Source of the DNA: Kribbella voronezhensis
Lineage (GTDB): Bacteria; Actinomycetota; Actinomycetes; Propionibacteriales; Kribbellaceae
Assembly: GCF_004365175.1 (NCBI RefSeq)
Contig: NZ_SOCE01000001.1
Span: 5,153,403-5,217,402 of the forward strand
Length of the DNA stretch: 64,000 nucleotides
Direction: 5' to 3'
Of this stretch, positions 18,589 to 27,249 are shown piece after piece. The notes beneath the pieces were generated by a model. That model saw only the letters and a program-made list of their open reading frames with translations, searched no databases and was not told where the DNA came from. Within the stretch, counting starts at the first letter, position 1. Each line of letters opens with the position of its first letter. Both the position numbers and the translations under genes were made by a program.

Positions 18589-19299
18589 TCAGACTCGGTA
18601 GTGCCCTAGCTCCCGGCCGGCGGCATCGTAGATCCTCGCCATCGCCGGCCGGCTGGGATCGGGTACCGTCACCCAGTGGCAGGCGAAGAAGCCGTCCCGG
18701 ATCGTCGCATCGACCGGCTTCCCGTCCCCGGACGGCGTCACGGTCACCCGGACCGCCTTCGCGGGCAATTGGCCCATGAAGACCGTCATGAGCTCGGTGC
18801 AGGTCGGGTCGGTCTTGCAGGCCGGGATCAGCCAGACCGACGCCTTCGGGAGCAGAACCTGCCGGGTGGCGTTGGTCGGCTTGCCGGAGAACTCGATGCA
18901 GAAGGCGAGCTGTCCCGCGGAGCGGCGTACGGCGCTGGACCCGTACTTGTTCTTGACGGAAACCATCGGCTGCCACTTGTCCGCACCCTTCGGCGCCGGC
19001 TGGCCGGCCTCGTCCAAGCACTTGGTCACCAGCTTCGGGACGGTGGCGCTGCTCGTCGCCTGTCCGGCCGGTGGTGGTGCCGGGAGAACACTGGGTCCGC
19101 TGCTGCCGCCCTGGTCCAGGGCGATCGCACCAGCGGTGGCCGCGACGGCAACCGCTGCCACCGTGCCCGCGACGGTGACCGCGAAGTGGGAGCGGGCGCG
19201 GCGGCGACCGGCGGCCAGCAGGTGGTCGAGGTCAGGAACGAAGGCGGTCGGGCGGTCCGTGGCCTCGTCCAGTTGGGTCTTGAGATCCTGCGTTGTCAT
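18589..19299 (-). CDS. Membrane protein paired with SigE-family sigma factor (possible anti-sigma)
   Basis: 236 aa: a cytoplasmic N-terminus of about 40 residues, one transmembrane helix (FAVTVAGTVAAVAVAATAGAIAL), a Pro/Ser linker and an extracytoplasmic domain with several cysteines. Its ATG (19299) lies one base after the sigma factor stop, with GGAGG about 8 bases ahead. An in-frame ATG at 19311 overlaps the sigma gene and is less likely. Genes in this position after actinobacterial SigE-family sigma genes often encode membrane-bound regulators; no zinc-binding anti-sigma motif is visible, so the role is inferred. Confidence 0.6.
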   Translation of the reverse strand: MTTQDLKTQLDEATDRPTAFVPDLDHLLAAGRRRARSHFAVTVAGTVAAVAVAATAGAIALDQGGSSGPSVLPAPPPAGQATSSATVPKLVTKCLDEAGQPAPKGADKWQPMVSVKNKYGSSAVRRSAGQLAFCIEFSGKPTNATRQVLLPKASVWLIPACKTDPTCTELMTVFMGQLPAKAVRVTVTPSGDGKPVDATIRDGFFACHWVTVPDPSRPAMARIYDAAGRELGHYRV

Positions 19300-19300
19300 G

Positions 19301-19828
19301 TCAGCCTCCATGTCCGGCGAAATCGCTGAGTTCCGAAGGGGCCAGCTCGGCGCGCAAGCGGTCCAGGGCGCGCGTGGTCTGGCTCTTGACGGTGCCGGGA
19401 CGGCAACCGAGGGTGGCCGCCGTTTCGTCGACGGACAGTTCGTCGAAGTACCGCAGTACGACGCAGGCCCGTTGCCGGGGAGGCAACTGCGCCAGTGCCC
19501 GGACGATCACCAGCCGGCTCTCGGCCAGTCCGATCGGGTCGGCCGGATCCGCCGCCGCGGTGAAGTACGCCGAACCTCCGACCACCTCCCGGCTCGAGCG
19601 GGGCCGCAGCGCGTCCAGCGTCGTCGAGACCACGACCTTGCGGGCATACGCCCCGATCCCGCCTTTGCGCTGGATCCTGGGCCAGACCCGGTAGAGCCGG
19701 ATCAGGGCCTCCTGGGTCGCGTCCTCGGCTCGCCGCCAGTCGCCGCACAGGAGGTACGCCGTACGGCACAACCGGTCGGCGTGGTGCGTCACGAACTCGA
19801 CGTACTCACTCTCCGCGCTGCTTTTCAC
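19301..19828 (-). CDS. SigE-family ECF RNA polymerase sigma factor
   Basis: 175 aa. Region 2 is SEYVEFVTHHADRLCRTAYLLCGDWRRAEDATQEALIRLYRVWPRI; region 4 is LAQLPPRQRACVVLRYFDELSVDETAATLGCRPGTVKSQTTRALDRLRAEL. This is the typical actinobacterial SigE-family ECF pattern (LCGDWRRAEDxTQEAL). It directs RNA polymerase to stress or envelope promoters, which are not identified here. The ATG at 19828 is followed by SAESEYVEFV, the usual N-terminus. The downstream membrane protein is likely co-translated. Confidence 0.9.
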   Translation of the reverse strand: MKSSAESEYVEFVTHHADRLCRTAYLLCGDWRRAEDATQEALIRLYRVWPRIQRKGGIGAYARKVVVSTTLDALRPRSSREVVGGSAYFTAAADPADPIGLAESRLVIVRALAQLPPRQRACVVLRYFDELSVDETAATLGCRPGTVKSQTTRALDRLRAELAPSELSDFAGHGG

Positions 19829-19973
19829 CCGTCACCCCTTCGTGTTGTCGGGTTATGAACGTGGTGAGCGCGGAATCGGTTGCATCGCCCGGAACTACTG
19901 GCGCCGGTCCGATCGTAAAGCTTGTGGAACGATGGACAGCGGCTGTCCGCCCTGACGACGAAGGTGACCGGTT

Positions 19974-20567
19974 TTGCGTGCCGAGACGAGTGCGACCTCC
20001 GCTGTCGTGACGCTCGGCGTCGCGGTTGCGGTAGGCGGGCACGTCCTGGTCTCCGGCGCGTCGGTCCCGCTCGTTGTGGTTCCCCAGCTTCTCGCGCTCG
20101 CGGGGGTGTGCTGGTTGCTTGGTGAGTTCCTCGCCGGGCGTCGGGCGCTGGCGGTCGGAGTACTGGCTGCGGTGCAGCTCATCGTCCATCTCACGCTGAA
20201 CTCGACGCACTCCGAACCGGTCGCGCACGTTCACGAAATGCCCATGGACATGGCGATGCCGATGGACATGCCGATGCCTGGGGCAACCGAGTCCCCGGGG
20301 CACAGCGCGTTGACGATGACGGCGACCCACCTGCTGGCGTTGCTCATGGGCGTGTTTGTGGTCGGTCGAGCACACGACTGGGCCGTTCGCGTACTGCGGA
20401 TCCTCGCGCGCCTGGTCCCTGAGCTCCCGGCCGGCCTGATCGTCGTACCGGCGGTGCGTCGCCCGCTGACCGCGGTACCGGAGCCGCCGCTGACCCAGCG
20501 GTGGCTGAACTCGAACGGATCGCGGCGCGGGCCGCCGGCCGGACACCTGTTGTTCGCCTCGTCCTGA
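19974..20567 (+). CDS. Met/His-rich membrane protein of the copper operon
   Basis: About 197 aa. Three or four predicted hydrophobic helices (residues about 8-30, 32-50, 54-72 and 118-136) flank a loop very rich in Met and His (residues about 81-112: HEMPMDMAMPMDMPMP and nearby His), the kind of cluster that binds Cu(I). The start is the TTG at 19974, the only start codon between an in-frame stop at 19965 and the first helix; AAGG lies upstream. It precedes ycnI, copC and copD on the same strand with short gaps, so a copper-binding role is inferred. No named family recognised. Confidence 0.6.
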   Translation: MRAETSATSAVVTLGVAVAVGGHVLVSGASVPLVVVPQLLALAGVCWLLGEFLAGRRALAVGVLAAVQLIVHLTLNSTHSEPVAHVHEMPMDMAMPMDMPMPGATESPGHSALTMTATHLLALLMGVFVVGRAHDWAVRVLRILARLVPELPAGLIVVPAVRRPLTAVPEPPLTQRWLNSNGSRRGPPAGHLLFASS

Positions 20568-20628
20568 CCGGCCCCGGGAATGCCCGCGGACCGGCTGAAC
20601 CCGTGTGTCCGCGAAAGGTTCCACAGCC

Positions 20629-21306
20629 ATGCCCAAGAGATTCGTACTCCGCGCTGCCGCGATCGCCGCGGCCGCAGCGCTCGTCCTGGCCGGCGCCGCT
20701 ACCTCGGCGTCGGCCCACGTCACCGTGTCCTCGCCGGATGCCAAGCCGGGCGGCTACGCCAAGCTGGTGTTCCGGGTCCCGAGCGAGTCAGAGACGGCCG
20801 GTACGACGAAGCTGGTCGTCACGTTGCCCAAGGATCATCCGTTCGCCGGCGTCGGCGCCCAGGTGAAGGACGGCTGGAAGGTCCAGAAGACCAAGGAGAA
20901 GCTGGCCGCGCCGGTGAAGGTCGGCGATGTCACGCTGACCGAGGCGATCACGACCGTCACCTGGTCCGCGGTGCCCGGCACCGCCGGTGTTCCGCCGAAC
21001 GACTTCGACGAGTTCGCGCTGTCGGTCGGCCGGTTGCCCGAAGGCGTTGATTCGCTCAGCTTCCCGTCGGTCCAGACGTACAGTGACGGCGAGGTGGTGA
21101 AGTGGGAGGAGATCGCCAAGGACGGCGCGGACAAGCCGGAGCACCCGGCACCGTCCCTGCAGTTGGCCGCCGCGATCACTCCGGTCGCCGCGACCACGGC
21201 GGAGACGAAGCCGGACGACGTCGCCCGGGTCCTCGGCGGCGCCGGGTTGCTCGTCGGCCTGCTCGGGCTCGGGTTCGGCCTGCGATCGCGTAAGGCGAAG
21301 CCGTAA
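20629..21306 (+). CDS. ycnI: YcnI/DUF1775 copper-binding protein
   Basis: 225 aa. The signal peptide (residues 1-30) ends SASAHVTV, leaving His as the mature N-terminus. That is the copper ligand of the monohistidine brace described for B. subtilis YcnI. The DUF1775 core includes KLVFRVPSESETAGTTKLVVTLP, TTVTWSA (conserved Trp) and FDEFALSVGRLP. A C-terminal helix with a basic RSRKAKP tail anchors the protein, so the domain faces outside. It precedes copC by 2 bases. The role is copper binding or delivery at the cell surface. Confidence 0.9.
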   Translation: MPKRFVLRAAAIAAAAALVLAGAATSASAHVTVSSPDAKPGGYAKLVFRVPSESETAGTTKLVVTLPKDHPFAGVGAQVKDGWKVQKTKEKLAAPVKVGDVTLTEAITTVTWSAVPGTAGVPPNDFDEFALSVGRLPEGVDSLSFPSVQTYSDGEVVKWEEIAKDGADKPEHPAPSLQLAAAITPVAATTAETKPDDVARVLGGAGLLVGLLGLGFGLRSRKAKP

Positions 21307-21308
21307 TC

Positions 21309-21821
21309 GTGCGCCGGCTGATCGCAGTACTGGTCGCGTCGCTGCTGGCCCTGGTGGTTGCCACCGGGCCGGCGGCGGCGCACGCCAAGCTGGAATCCAT
21401 GTCGCCTGCCGACGGTTCGACGATGGCGGCGCCGCCGACGCAGGTGGTCCTGACGTTCAACGAACCGGTCGGGAGTACCGGGGCCGAGGTCCAGGTGAAG
21501 TCGCCGTCCGGGAACAACGTGTCGACCGGCGATGTCCAGGTGATCGACAACAAGGTGACGCAGCCGGTCGGGGCCATGATCGAGGCCGGTAAGTACACCG
21601 TCGACGCCCGGATCGTCTCCGCCGACGGACATCCGATCACGGTCAGTGCCGGCTTCACCGTGACGCATGCCGGGCACGCGCCGGGCAGCGTCGTCACGAA
21701 CCAGCCCTCGACTACTCAGGGCAACTCGAACGTCGTGGTGATCGTCGCCATGGTGCTGGTGATGCTGGTGGTCGTCGCCTTGGCGATCGTGATCGTCCGC
21801 CGCCGACCCGCCGCGCAATGA
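21309..21821 (+). CDS. copC: CopC-domain copper resistance protein
   Basis: 170 aa. The signal peptide ends AAAHAKLESMSPADGS, giving the conserved N-terminal His of CopC. The beta-barrel core has VVLTFNEPVG and IVSADGHPITVSAGFTV, whose Asp-Gly-His motif supplies the other Cu(II) ligands. A C-terminal helix (VVVIVAMVLVMLVVVALAIVIV) anchors it in the membrane, as in many actinobacterial CopC proteins. The GTG start is 2 bases after the ycnI stop, and its own stop overlaps the copD start (ATGA). It likely hands copper to CopD. Confidence 0.92.
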   Translation: MRRLIAVLVASLLALVVATGPAAAHAKLESMSPADGSTMAAPPTQVVLTFNEPVGSTGAEVQVKSPSGNNVSTGDVQVIDNKVTQPVGAMIEAGKYTVDARIVSADGHPITVSAGFTVTHAGHAPGSVVTNQPSTTQGNSNVVVIVAMVLVMLVVVALAIVIVRRRPAAQ

Positions 21822-22798
21822 GGAAGCTCCTCGCGATCGGGGTAGTTGCCGCAGGCATCGCAGTACTGGTGGTTGCCCTGCTGGCTGCCGGCGGTGCGCC
21901 GAAACCATTGCCTGCGGGGCTTTCGGGCGCGAGCATGCCGGTGTCCTGGGCCCTTCCCGTACTACGGTTCGTGGCTGATCTTGCTGCCATCGCTTGCGTC
22001 GGTGCCCTGCTTGCGGCGGTGGTGCTGCTACCCGGTGATGGCGGAAAGCTCGGTGGGCAAGGGCTTCGGGCGGTTCAGGACGCGGCCGTCGTCGCCGGGG
22101 TGTGGGCGGTCGCGAGCCTCGGGGGACTGGTGACAACCGCGGCCGTGATCCTCGGCGTACCGCTGTCTCATCTTGGTGAGCATGCCGAGCTCGCGGGTGG
22201 TCTGAATCAGGTCAGGGCGTTGGCAGTCACCATCGTGCTGACAGCGATCCTCGCGGTCGTGCTCAGTGGGTGCCGGACTGTCGCTACGGCGCGGGTCTGT
22301 CTTGGTCTGGCAGCGGCCGCGCTCGTGGGGCCGTTGCTCAACGGGCACGGGGCGATCGAGCGGACCACGTTCTGGTCTGTGCTGGCCACCGGCTCACTTG
22401 TTGTCCATGTGTTCGCGGTGACGGTGTGGATCGGTGGGCTGGGTGCGCTCCTGCGGTACACGCGGGACCGGAACGCGGTCGAGCGCTTCAGCGCCATGGC
22501 GTTGATCTGCGCGGTGTGTGTCGGCGCTACCGGGTTGCTGACGGGGGAGATCCACCTGGGTGGACGTGAAGACGGCTGGGGGCTGATCACGCAATGGGTG
22601 ACCAGCGGGTATGGAGCCCTGGTCTTCGCGAAGGCTGTCGCTTTCACCGCGCTCGTGGTCATCGGGTGGTGGCATCGCAAGGCCACGCTGCCGGCTCTCG
22701 CGGATCGCCCGGCCGCCTTTTGGCGGCTGGCCGCTGGGGAGTTGATTCTGATGGCGGCGACCGTAGGTCTCGCGGTGGCGCTGTCCCGAACGCCATGA
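21818..22798 (+). CDS. copD: CopD-family copper transport membrane protein
   Basis: 326 aa with about eight transmembrane helices. Conserved CopD features include LSHLGEH in a helix, VHVFAVTVWIGGLGALLRY, TGLLTGEIHLGG and SGYGALVFAKAVAFTALVVIGWWHRK, with His and Met residues in the membrane. CopD proteins are thought to move copper across the membrane together with CopC. The ATG overlaps the copC stop, so the pair is translationally coupled. The operon lacks a CopA/CopB ATPase and a recognised copper sensor; the following gene is a MarR regulator. Confidence 0.88.
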   Translation: MRKLLAIGVVAAGIAVLVVALLAAGGAPKPLPAGLSGASMPVSWALPVLRFVADLAAIACVGALLAAVVLLPGDGGKLGGQGLRAVQDAAVVAGVWAVASLGGLVTTAAVILGVPLSHLGEHAELAGGLNQVRALAVTIVLTAILAVVLSGCRTVATARVCLGLAAAALVGPLLNGHGAIERTTFWSVLATGSLVVHVFAVTVWIGGLGALLRYTRDRNAVERFSAMALICAVCVGATGLLTGEIHLGGREDGWGLITQWVTSGYGALVFAKAVAFTALVVIGWWHRKATLPALADRPAAFWRLAAGELILMAATVGLAVALSRTP

Positions 22799-22843
22799 GT
22801 CCGACCTAGGTGATATGTCAACGATGGCCGCTACGATGGGTGG

Positions 22844-23383
22844 ATGGCCCAGACACGGTGGCTCGATGCGCGCGAGGCGCATCTGTGGAAGTCGTACCGT
22901 GACAGCCACCGCGAGTTGCTCAGCGCGCTCGAAACGCGGCTGATCAAGAACTCGGGGCTGTCCGGCGCGGAGTACGCCCTCCTGCAGCCGCTGTCGAACG
23001 CGCCTCACGGCGTACTGCGTACGCGCGATCTCGGCCGGGCCATCGGCTGGGAGCGCAGCCGGTTGTCGCACCAGGTCAGCCGGATGGAGAAGCGCGGCCT
23101 GGTCACCCGCGAGGAGTGCGAATCCGACGCCCGCGGCTCGATGATCCGCCTGACGGACGCCGGCCGCACCGCCGTCGACGCCGCGTCCCCGGACCACGTC
23201 GACGCTGTGCGCAGCTACCTACTCGACGCCCTCACCCGCGAGGAGCAGGACACCCTCACCACTCTCCTCGACCGCATCCTCGCCAACCTCCCGGCCCGCG
23301 ACCTCTGTCGCACCGATCCGTCCGACAGCGACGTCTCCTCCCCTGAGGACGGCCGGTCGTTGGTCGCCCAGAGCGGTCAGTAG
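22844..23383 (+). CDS. MarR family transcriptional regulator
   Basis: 179 aa. The winged helix is clear: LSGAEYALLQPLSNAPHGVLRTRDLGRAIGWERSRLSHQVSRMEKRGLVTREECESDARGSMIRLTDAGR. The N-terminal dimer helices start TRWLDAREAHLWKSYRDSHRELLSALE. It lies 45 bases after copD on the same strand, so it could be the last gene of the copper operon, but MarR proteins of this type often respond to phenolics or oxidants and no copper motif is visible. Its end overlaps the next gene convergently by 7 bases. Confidence 0.85.
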   Translation: MAQTRWLDAREAHLWKSYRDSHRELLSALETRLIKNSGLSGAEYALLQPLSNAPHGVLRTRDLGRAIGWERSRLSHQVSRMEKRGLVTREECESDARGSMIRLTDAGRTAVDAASPDHVDAVRSYLLDALTREEQDTLTTLLDRILANLPARDLCRTDPSDSDVSSPEDGRSLVAQSGQ

Positions 23384-24534
23384 CTGCCCTTCACGATCCG
23401 CTGGAACCTGCCGGCGATGGTCTTCGGGGTCAGTTCGTCGCGGAGGTCGAGCAAGTAGCAGAGCGGGGACTTCGCACGAGCGGACTCCCGGGCAGCGCGT
23501 ACCTGCCACCAGGCGGCTCCCATCGCGGCGACTGTGCCGACCGACATCCCGACAGTGCCACCTGCCCCCAGCTGTTCCAGTGCCATGCCCGCCAGTGGCG
23601 GAGCTGCCAGCGTGCCGGTGACGAGCATCGTCCGCACAGTGTCCAGCTTGTGCAATTGGAGTCCGCGTTCGAGTCTCTGCAGGGGCGCTTCGACAGTGTC
23701 GTGCACGTGGTCGGCGAACGCATCGAGCTTGCGCTGCCCGGGCGGCAAGGAGGTGATGGCGGTCAGTTCCTGCTTCTGCGTCTCGACGAAGGCCCGGAAG
23801 TCGGCGAGTTCGGCGGCCAGGTTCTCCCGGCAATCAACGATCTGCTCGGCCGAGACCTGCCCCATTGCCTTCGGCCGGACGCACTGGAGGGCGAGCATCA
23901 CGTATTCATCGACCCCGGCTGCCGGGTCAGGACGGTGATCGGCGGACCGGCCGAGCAGGAGGTCGAGCGCGGACGCTATGCCGTTGTTCGGAGCCGCGAT
24001 GCGCAGATCCGTCTGGTCGGTCAACGGCTCCAACCGCAGCCGGCTGCCGAGCTCATTGGCCAGCGCCGTCATGTAGGCGGCCCCGAGGGTCGGGTGCACG
24101 CCGATCCACCGATGGCCGCCGGGAAGCCTCGCCCGGAGTTCCGCCAGGCCCGCGCGCCGAAGTTCGTAGACGAAGGAAGTGCTGAGCTTCGCGCTGTGGA
24201 TCAAGGCAAGGTCGCCCTCGACAGGTCCATCTGCTGACGAGGTGGGCAGCTGCCGACCCGCTGACTCTGCTTTGGCCCGCGCCGTGGTGTAGTCGCCGAG
24301 CTTGTCGACGTTCGCGAGCAAGGTTCTGAAGAACGCGTTGGCGTCGGAGTCCTTGATCGGTTCCATCGTGTGGAGCAGACCGGCAGCATCGAATTCGCGG
24401 GCGGTCCGGCTGTCGCTCGTCTGGTAGTCGGGTGGGACCAACCGGTAGAGCCGTGGCCAGTAGAGCAGTGCCAGCTTGAGCCAGTCGTCGTCGCGGACGT
24501 GAATGAACGGGAAGTACAAGCCGGCCTCGTGCAT
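23377..24534 (-). CDS. DUF6236-like protein of unknown function
   Basis: 385-aa predicted soluble protein. The N-terminus GLYFPFIHVRDDDWLKLALLYWPRLYRLVPPDY is the recognisable family feature (a GLYYPF...W.K...LYW pattern). The middle has VHPTLGAAYMTALANEL, and near residues 290-350 there is a hydrophobic segment (MLVTGTLAAPPLAGMALEQLG...VGTVAAMGAAWW) that may be one or two membrane helices. The start at 24534 follows a GGGGGAAGG ribosome-binding site. Function unknown; relatives are scattered in actinomycetes. It is divergent from the Zur-boxed operon but need not be part of it. Confidence 0.55.
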   Translation of the reverse strand: MHEAGLYFPFIHVRDDDWLKLALLYWPRLYRLVPPDYQTSDSRTAREFDAAGLLHTMEPIKDSDANAFFRTLLANVDKLGDYTTARAKAESAGRQLPTSSADGPVEGDLALIHSAKLSTSFVYELRRAGLAELRARLPGGHRWIGVHPTLGAAYMTALANELGSRLRLEPLTDQTDLRIAAPNNGIASALDLLLGRSADHRPDPAAGVDEYVMLALQCVRPKAMGQVSAEQIVDCRENLAAELADFRAFVETQKQELTAITSLPPGQRKLDAFADHVHDTVEAPLQRLERGLQLHKLDTVRTMLVTGTLAAPPLAGMALEQLGAGGTVGMSVGTVAAMGAAWWQVRAARESARAKSPLCYLLDLRDELTPKTIAGRFQRIVKGSY

Positions 24535-24695
24535 CGCCCTTCCCCCTGGTTCGTCCATGCCTCGACGCGAGGATACAGCGGCCGCGCGGTGACTACGAGT
24601 GCTCAAGGGTAGGTGATGGTGACACGCCGTTACGGTCGGCGAGGGGATCCGGGGTGGCGGAAGAATGTGTGGGGTCCGTTCAGATGCGCCTGAAT

Positions 24696-24724
24696 TTGAC
24701 AACGATTTTCATTAACGGCAGGAT
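24696..24724 (+). promoter_or_regulatory. Promoter with Zur-like (zinc-uptake repressor) box
   Basis: A TTGACA -35 at 24696-24701 is followed after 17 bases by CAGGAT (24719-24724), close to the actinobacterial TAGGAT -10. Overlapping the -35 is TGACAACGATTTTCA (24697-24711), which fits the Zur box form TGAxAAxGATTTTCA known from mycobacteria and streptomycetes (half-sites TGAxAA and TTTTCA). A repressor bound here would block the promoter about 50-80 bases before the lipoprotein gene. Confidence 0.65.
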
Positions 24725-24777
24725 TCGATCCGGCGACCACTCCTCGCTGGAGCCCACTTACCGTGAAGGAAATGCGG

Positions 24778-26310
24778 ATGTCCGAAGCTCTGAACAGACG
24801 AGGATTCCTCAGCCTGGCAGGTGGTTTGGCCGTTGCCGCGGTCAGCGGCTGCGGCTCGGGCGACAGCCCCGCGGCGGCTCCGAAGTCCGGCGGCCGGCTG
24901 CGCGCGGTGTTCGCCGGTGGTGGCGCCAAGGAGGTGCTCGATCCGCATCTGCAGAGCCTGTTCGTCGACATCGCCCGGCACAAAGCCTTGTACGAGAAGC
25001 TGGTCGAGCTCGGCCCCGATCTCAAGCCGGTGCCGCGGCTCGCGACGAAGTGGGAGGCGGACGCGCAGGCCGCGACCTGGCGATTCACCTTGCGGGACGT
25101 CACTTTCCACGACGGCAAGGCGTTGACGAGCCAGGACGTGCTCTACAGCCTCGCTCGCATCGCCGATCCGAACGCGCCCGAGCGGGTCGCGCAGTCGTCG
25201 CTCGCCGCCCTCGACCTCCGGCGCTGCAAGGCGATCGACCGGCGCACGGTCGAGCTGACCCTGGCGGCACCGAACGCGGAATTCCCTGCCCTGCTGGCCG
25301 GAATCGGCACCCAGATCGTCCGCGACGGATTCAAGAACCCCGCCGAACCGAACGGAACCGGCGCTTTCCGGTACTCCTCCTTCGAACCAGGCCGCTCGAT
25401 GGTCGCCACCAGGTTCGACGACTACTGGGACGGACCCGCGAGGATCGAGGAACTGCAGATCCTCTCCGCCGACGCTGAAGCCCGGGCGAACGCAGTACAG
25501 GGTGGCCAGGCGGAGTACGCGAACGAGATGACCGCTACGTTCGCTCGCACGGCCGAGGCCGGCCGGGCCGTCAAGATCGTTGCGGCGAAGGGATCGACCA
25601 CACAGGCGTTCGTGATGAAGGTCGACCGGCCGCCGTTCGACAACTCCGATGTCCGGCTGGCCTTCAAGCTGCTCGCGGACCGGCAGCGGCTGGTCGACGT
25701 CGTACTGGCCGGGCGGGGTGCCGTGGGCAACGACCTGTTCGGCAAGGGGTTTCAGTATTACCCGGCCGACCTGCCACAGCGGGAGCGCGACGTCGACCAG
25801 GCCAAGGCGTTGCTGAAGAAGGCCGGTCTGATCGGTAAGGAGGTGGAGATCTTCACCTCGGACGCCTCCGCAGGATTCGTCGAGGCCGCCACGTTGTTCG
25901 CCGAGCAGGTCGCCGAGGCCGGCGTGAAGCTCAAGGTGACGACCGGAAGCGCGCAGACCTATGCGAAGGACCTGCTCACCAAGGGAGTGATCGGAAGTCA
26001 CCGCTCAGGCGCGATGCCGATCCCGCAGTACATCACCGATCGGTTGCTCACCAAGTCGCCGTTCAACGTGACGCACTGGCGCCGGCCGGCCTTCGACGCG
26101 GCGTTCGCGGCGGCCCAGGTGCAGACGGACGAGGCGGCGCGCGAGGCGAAGTACGGCGTACTGCAGAAGACGTTGCGAGACGAGGGCGGCATCCTCGCGT
26201 GGGGGCATCCGGACTTCCTGGTCGCGATCTCGCCGAAGCTGCAGGGCGTCCAGGCGGTGCCGCCGAACACGCTCGACTCCGGCCGCTTCGACAAGGTGTG
26301 GCTGGCCTGA
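24778..26310 (+). CDS. Substrate-binding lipoprotein of a DppA/NikA-type ABC importer
   Basis: 510-aa SBP_bac_5 family protein. The N-terminus NRRGFLSLAGGLAVAAVSGCGSG combines a twin-arginine pattern with a lipobox Cys. The mature protein has the family blocks EVLDPHLQSLFVDIARHKALYEKLVEL, TKWEADAQAATWRFTLRDVTFHDGKALTSQDVLYSLARI and NGTGAFRYSSFEPG. This family binds peptides, nickel or metal-metallophore complexes (DppA, NikA, CntA). The start ATG 24778 has GAAGGAA 6-7 bases upstream; upstream in-frame GTG 24763 and ATG 24772 are too close to or overlap that site. It heads a seven-gene operon behind a Zur-like box. Confidence 0.88.
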   Translation: MSEALNRRGFLSLAGGLAVAAVSGCGSGDSPAAAPKSGGRLRAVFAGGGAKEVLDPHLQSLFVDIARHKALYEKLVELGPDLKPVPRLATKWEADAQAATWRFTLRDVTFHDGKALTSQDVLYSLARIADPNAPERVAQSSLAALDLRRCKAIDRRTVELTLAAPNAEFPALLAGIGTQIVRDGFKNPAEPNGTGAFRYSSFEPGRSMVATRFDDYWDGPARIEELQILSADAEARANAVQGGQAEYANEMTATFARTAEAGRAVKIVAAKGSTTQAFVMKVDRPPFDNSDVRLAFKLLADRQRLVDVVLAGRGAVGNDLFGKGFQYYPADLPQRERDVDQAKALLKKAGLIGKEVEIFTSDASAGFVEAATLFAEQVAEAGVKLKVTTGSAQTYAKDLLTKGVIGSHRSGAMPIPQYITDRLLTKSPFNVTHWRRPAFDAAFAAAQVQTDEAAREAKYGVLQKTLRDEGGILAWGHPDFLVAISPKLQGVQAVPPNTLDSGRFDKVWLA

Positions 26311-27249
26311 ATGCGGTCGTACGCCGCGCAGCGGGCCGTCCTGGCCCTGGCGCAACTGGCTGTCTTGTCGATCCTGGTGTTCGTCCTGACCGCGTTGCTG
26401 CCGGGCGACGCCGCCGATATGCGGTTCACGGAGACGCTCACGCCTGACCAGGTGGCCCGGCTTCGGTCGCAACTCGGCCTGGACGAGCCCGCGATCGAGC
26501 GGTTCACGCACTGGTTCGGGAACGTGCTGACCGGCGATCTCGGGACCTCGCTGATCAGTGGGGGACCGGTCGCCGACATCGTGAAGGCCTCAGTCGGCGC
26601 GACGTTGGTGCTCACGCTGGCGACGTTGACAGTCGTGGTCCCGCTGGCCGTGCTGCTCGGGCTGGTGATGGGCACCCGCGAGAACGGGCGGCTCGATCGG
26701 GTCATCACGTCGATCACTCTCGCCTTGAGTGCGATACCCGACTTCGTGATCGCGGTCGTGCTGATTACCTTGTTCTCGCTGAAACTCGGGTGGCTTCCGG
26801 CGACCTGGGTCGGCGGCAGACTGCTCACCAACCCGGCGCTGCTGGTGCTGCCGGTCGCAGTGCTGCTCGGCAGGACGGTGTGTCTGCTGTCGCGGCAAGT
26901 CCGGGCGGGGACGATCAACGCGCTGAACGCGGAGTACGTCGTACAGGCGAGGCGCCTCGGAGTGCCGCGGCGCCAGTTGTTGTTGCGGCATGTGCTGCCG
27001 AATGCGGCGGTGCCAGGTGTGCAGGAGTTGGCGCGGACCGGGGACACGTTGCTGGGCGGAGTGCTGGTCGTCGAGGCGATCTTCGCGATCCCAGGCTTCG
27101 CGACGGCGCTCGTGGATGGTGTCGAGACCCGCGATGTGCCGGTGGTGCAGGGTCTCACGTTGGTGCTCGCCGCCGCTGCATTGCTGATCAACCTCGCCGC
27201 CGACCTCATCTGCAACCGGCTCGTCCCAAGAACCGAGCTCCTCCGATGA
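26311..27249 (+). CDS. ABC importer permease (DppB/NikB type)
   Basis: 312 aa with about six transmembrane helices. The DppB family N-terminus is seen (VLSILVFVLTALLPGDAADMRFTETLTPDQVARLRSQLGLDEPAIERFTHWFGNVLTGDLGTSLISGGPV), as is the EAA-type loop NAEYVVQARRLGVPRRQLLLRHVLPNAAVP that contacts the ATPase. It starts immediately after the lipoprotein stop and overlaps the next permease start (ATGA), indicating coupled translation. Confidence 0.92.
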   Translation: MRSYAAQRAVLALAQLAVLSILVFVLTALLPGDAADMRFTETLTPDQVARLRSQLGLDEPAIERFTHWFGNVLTGDLGTSLISGGPVADIVKASVGATLVLTLATLTVVVPLAVLLGLVMGTRENGRLDRVITSITLALSAIPDFVIAVVLITLFSLKLGWLPATWVGGRLLTNPALLVLPVAVLLGRTVCLLSRQVRAGTINALNAEYVVQARRLGVPRRQLLLRHVLPNAAVPGVQELARTGDTLLGGVLVVEAIFAIPGFATALVDGVETRDVPVVQGLTLVLAAAALLINLAADLICNRLVPRTELLR

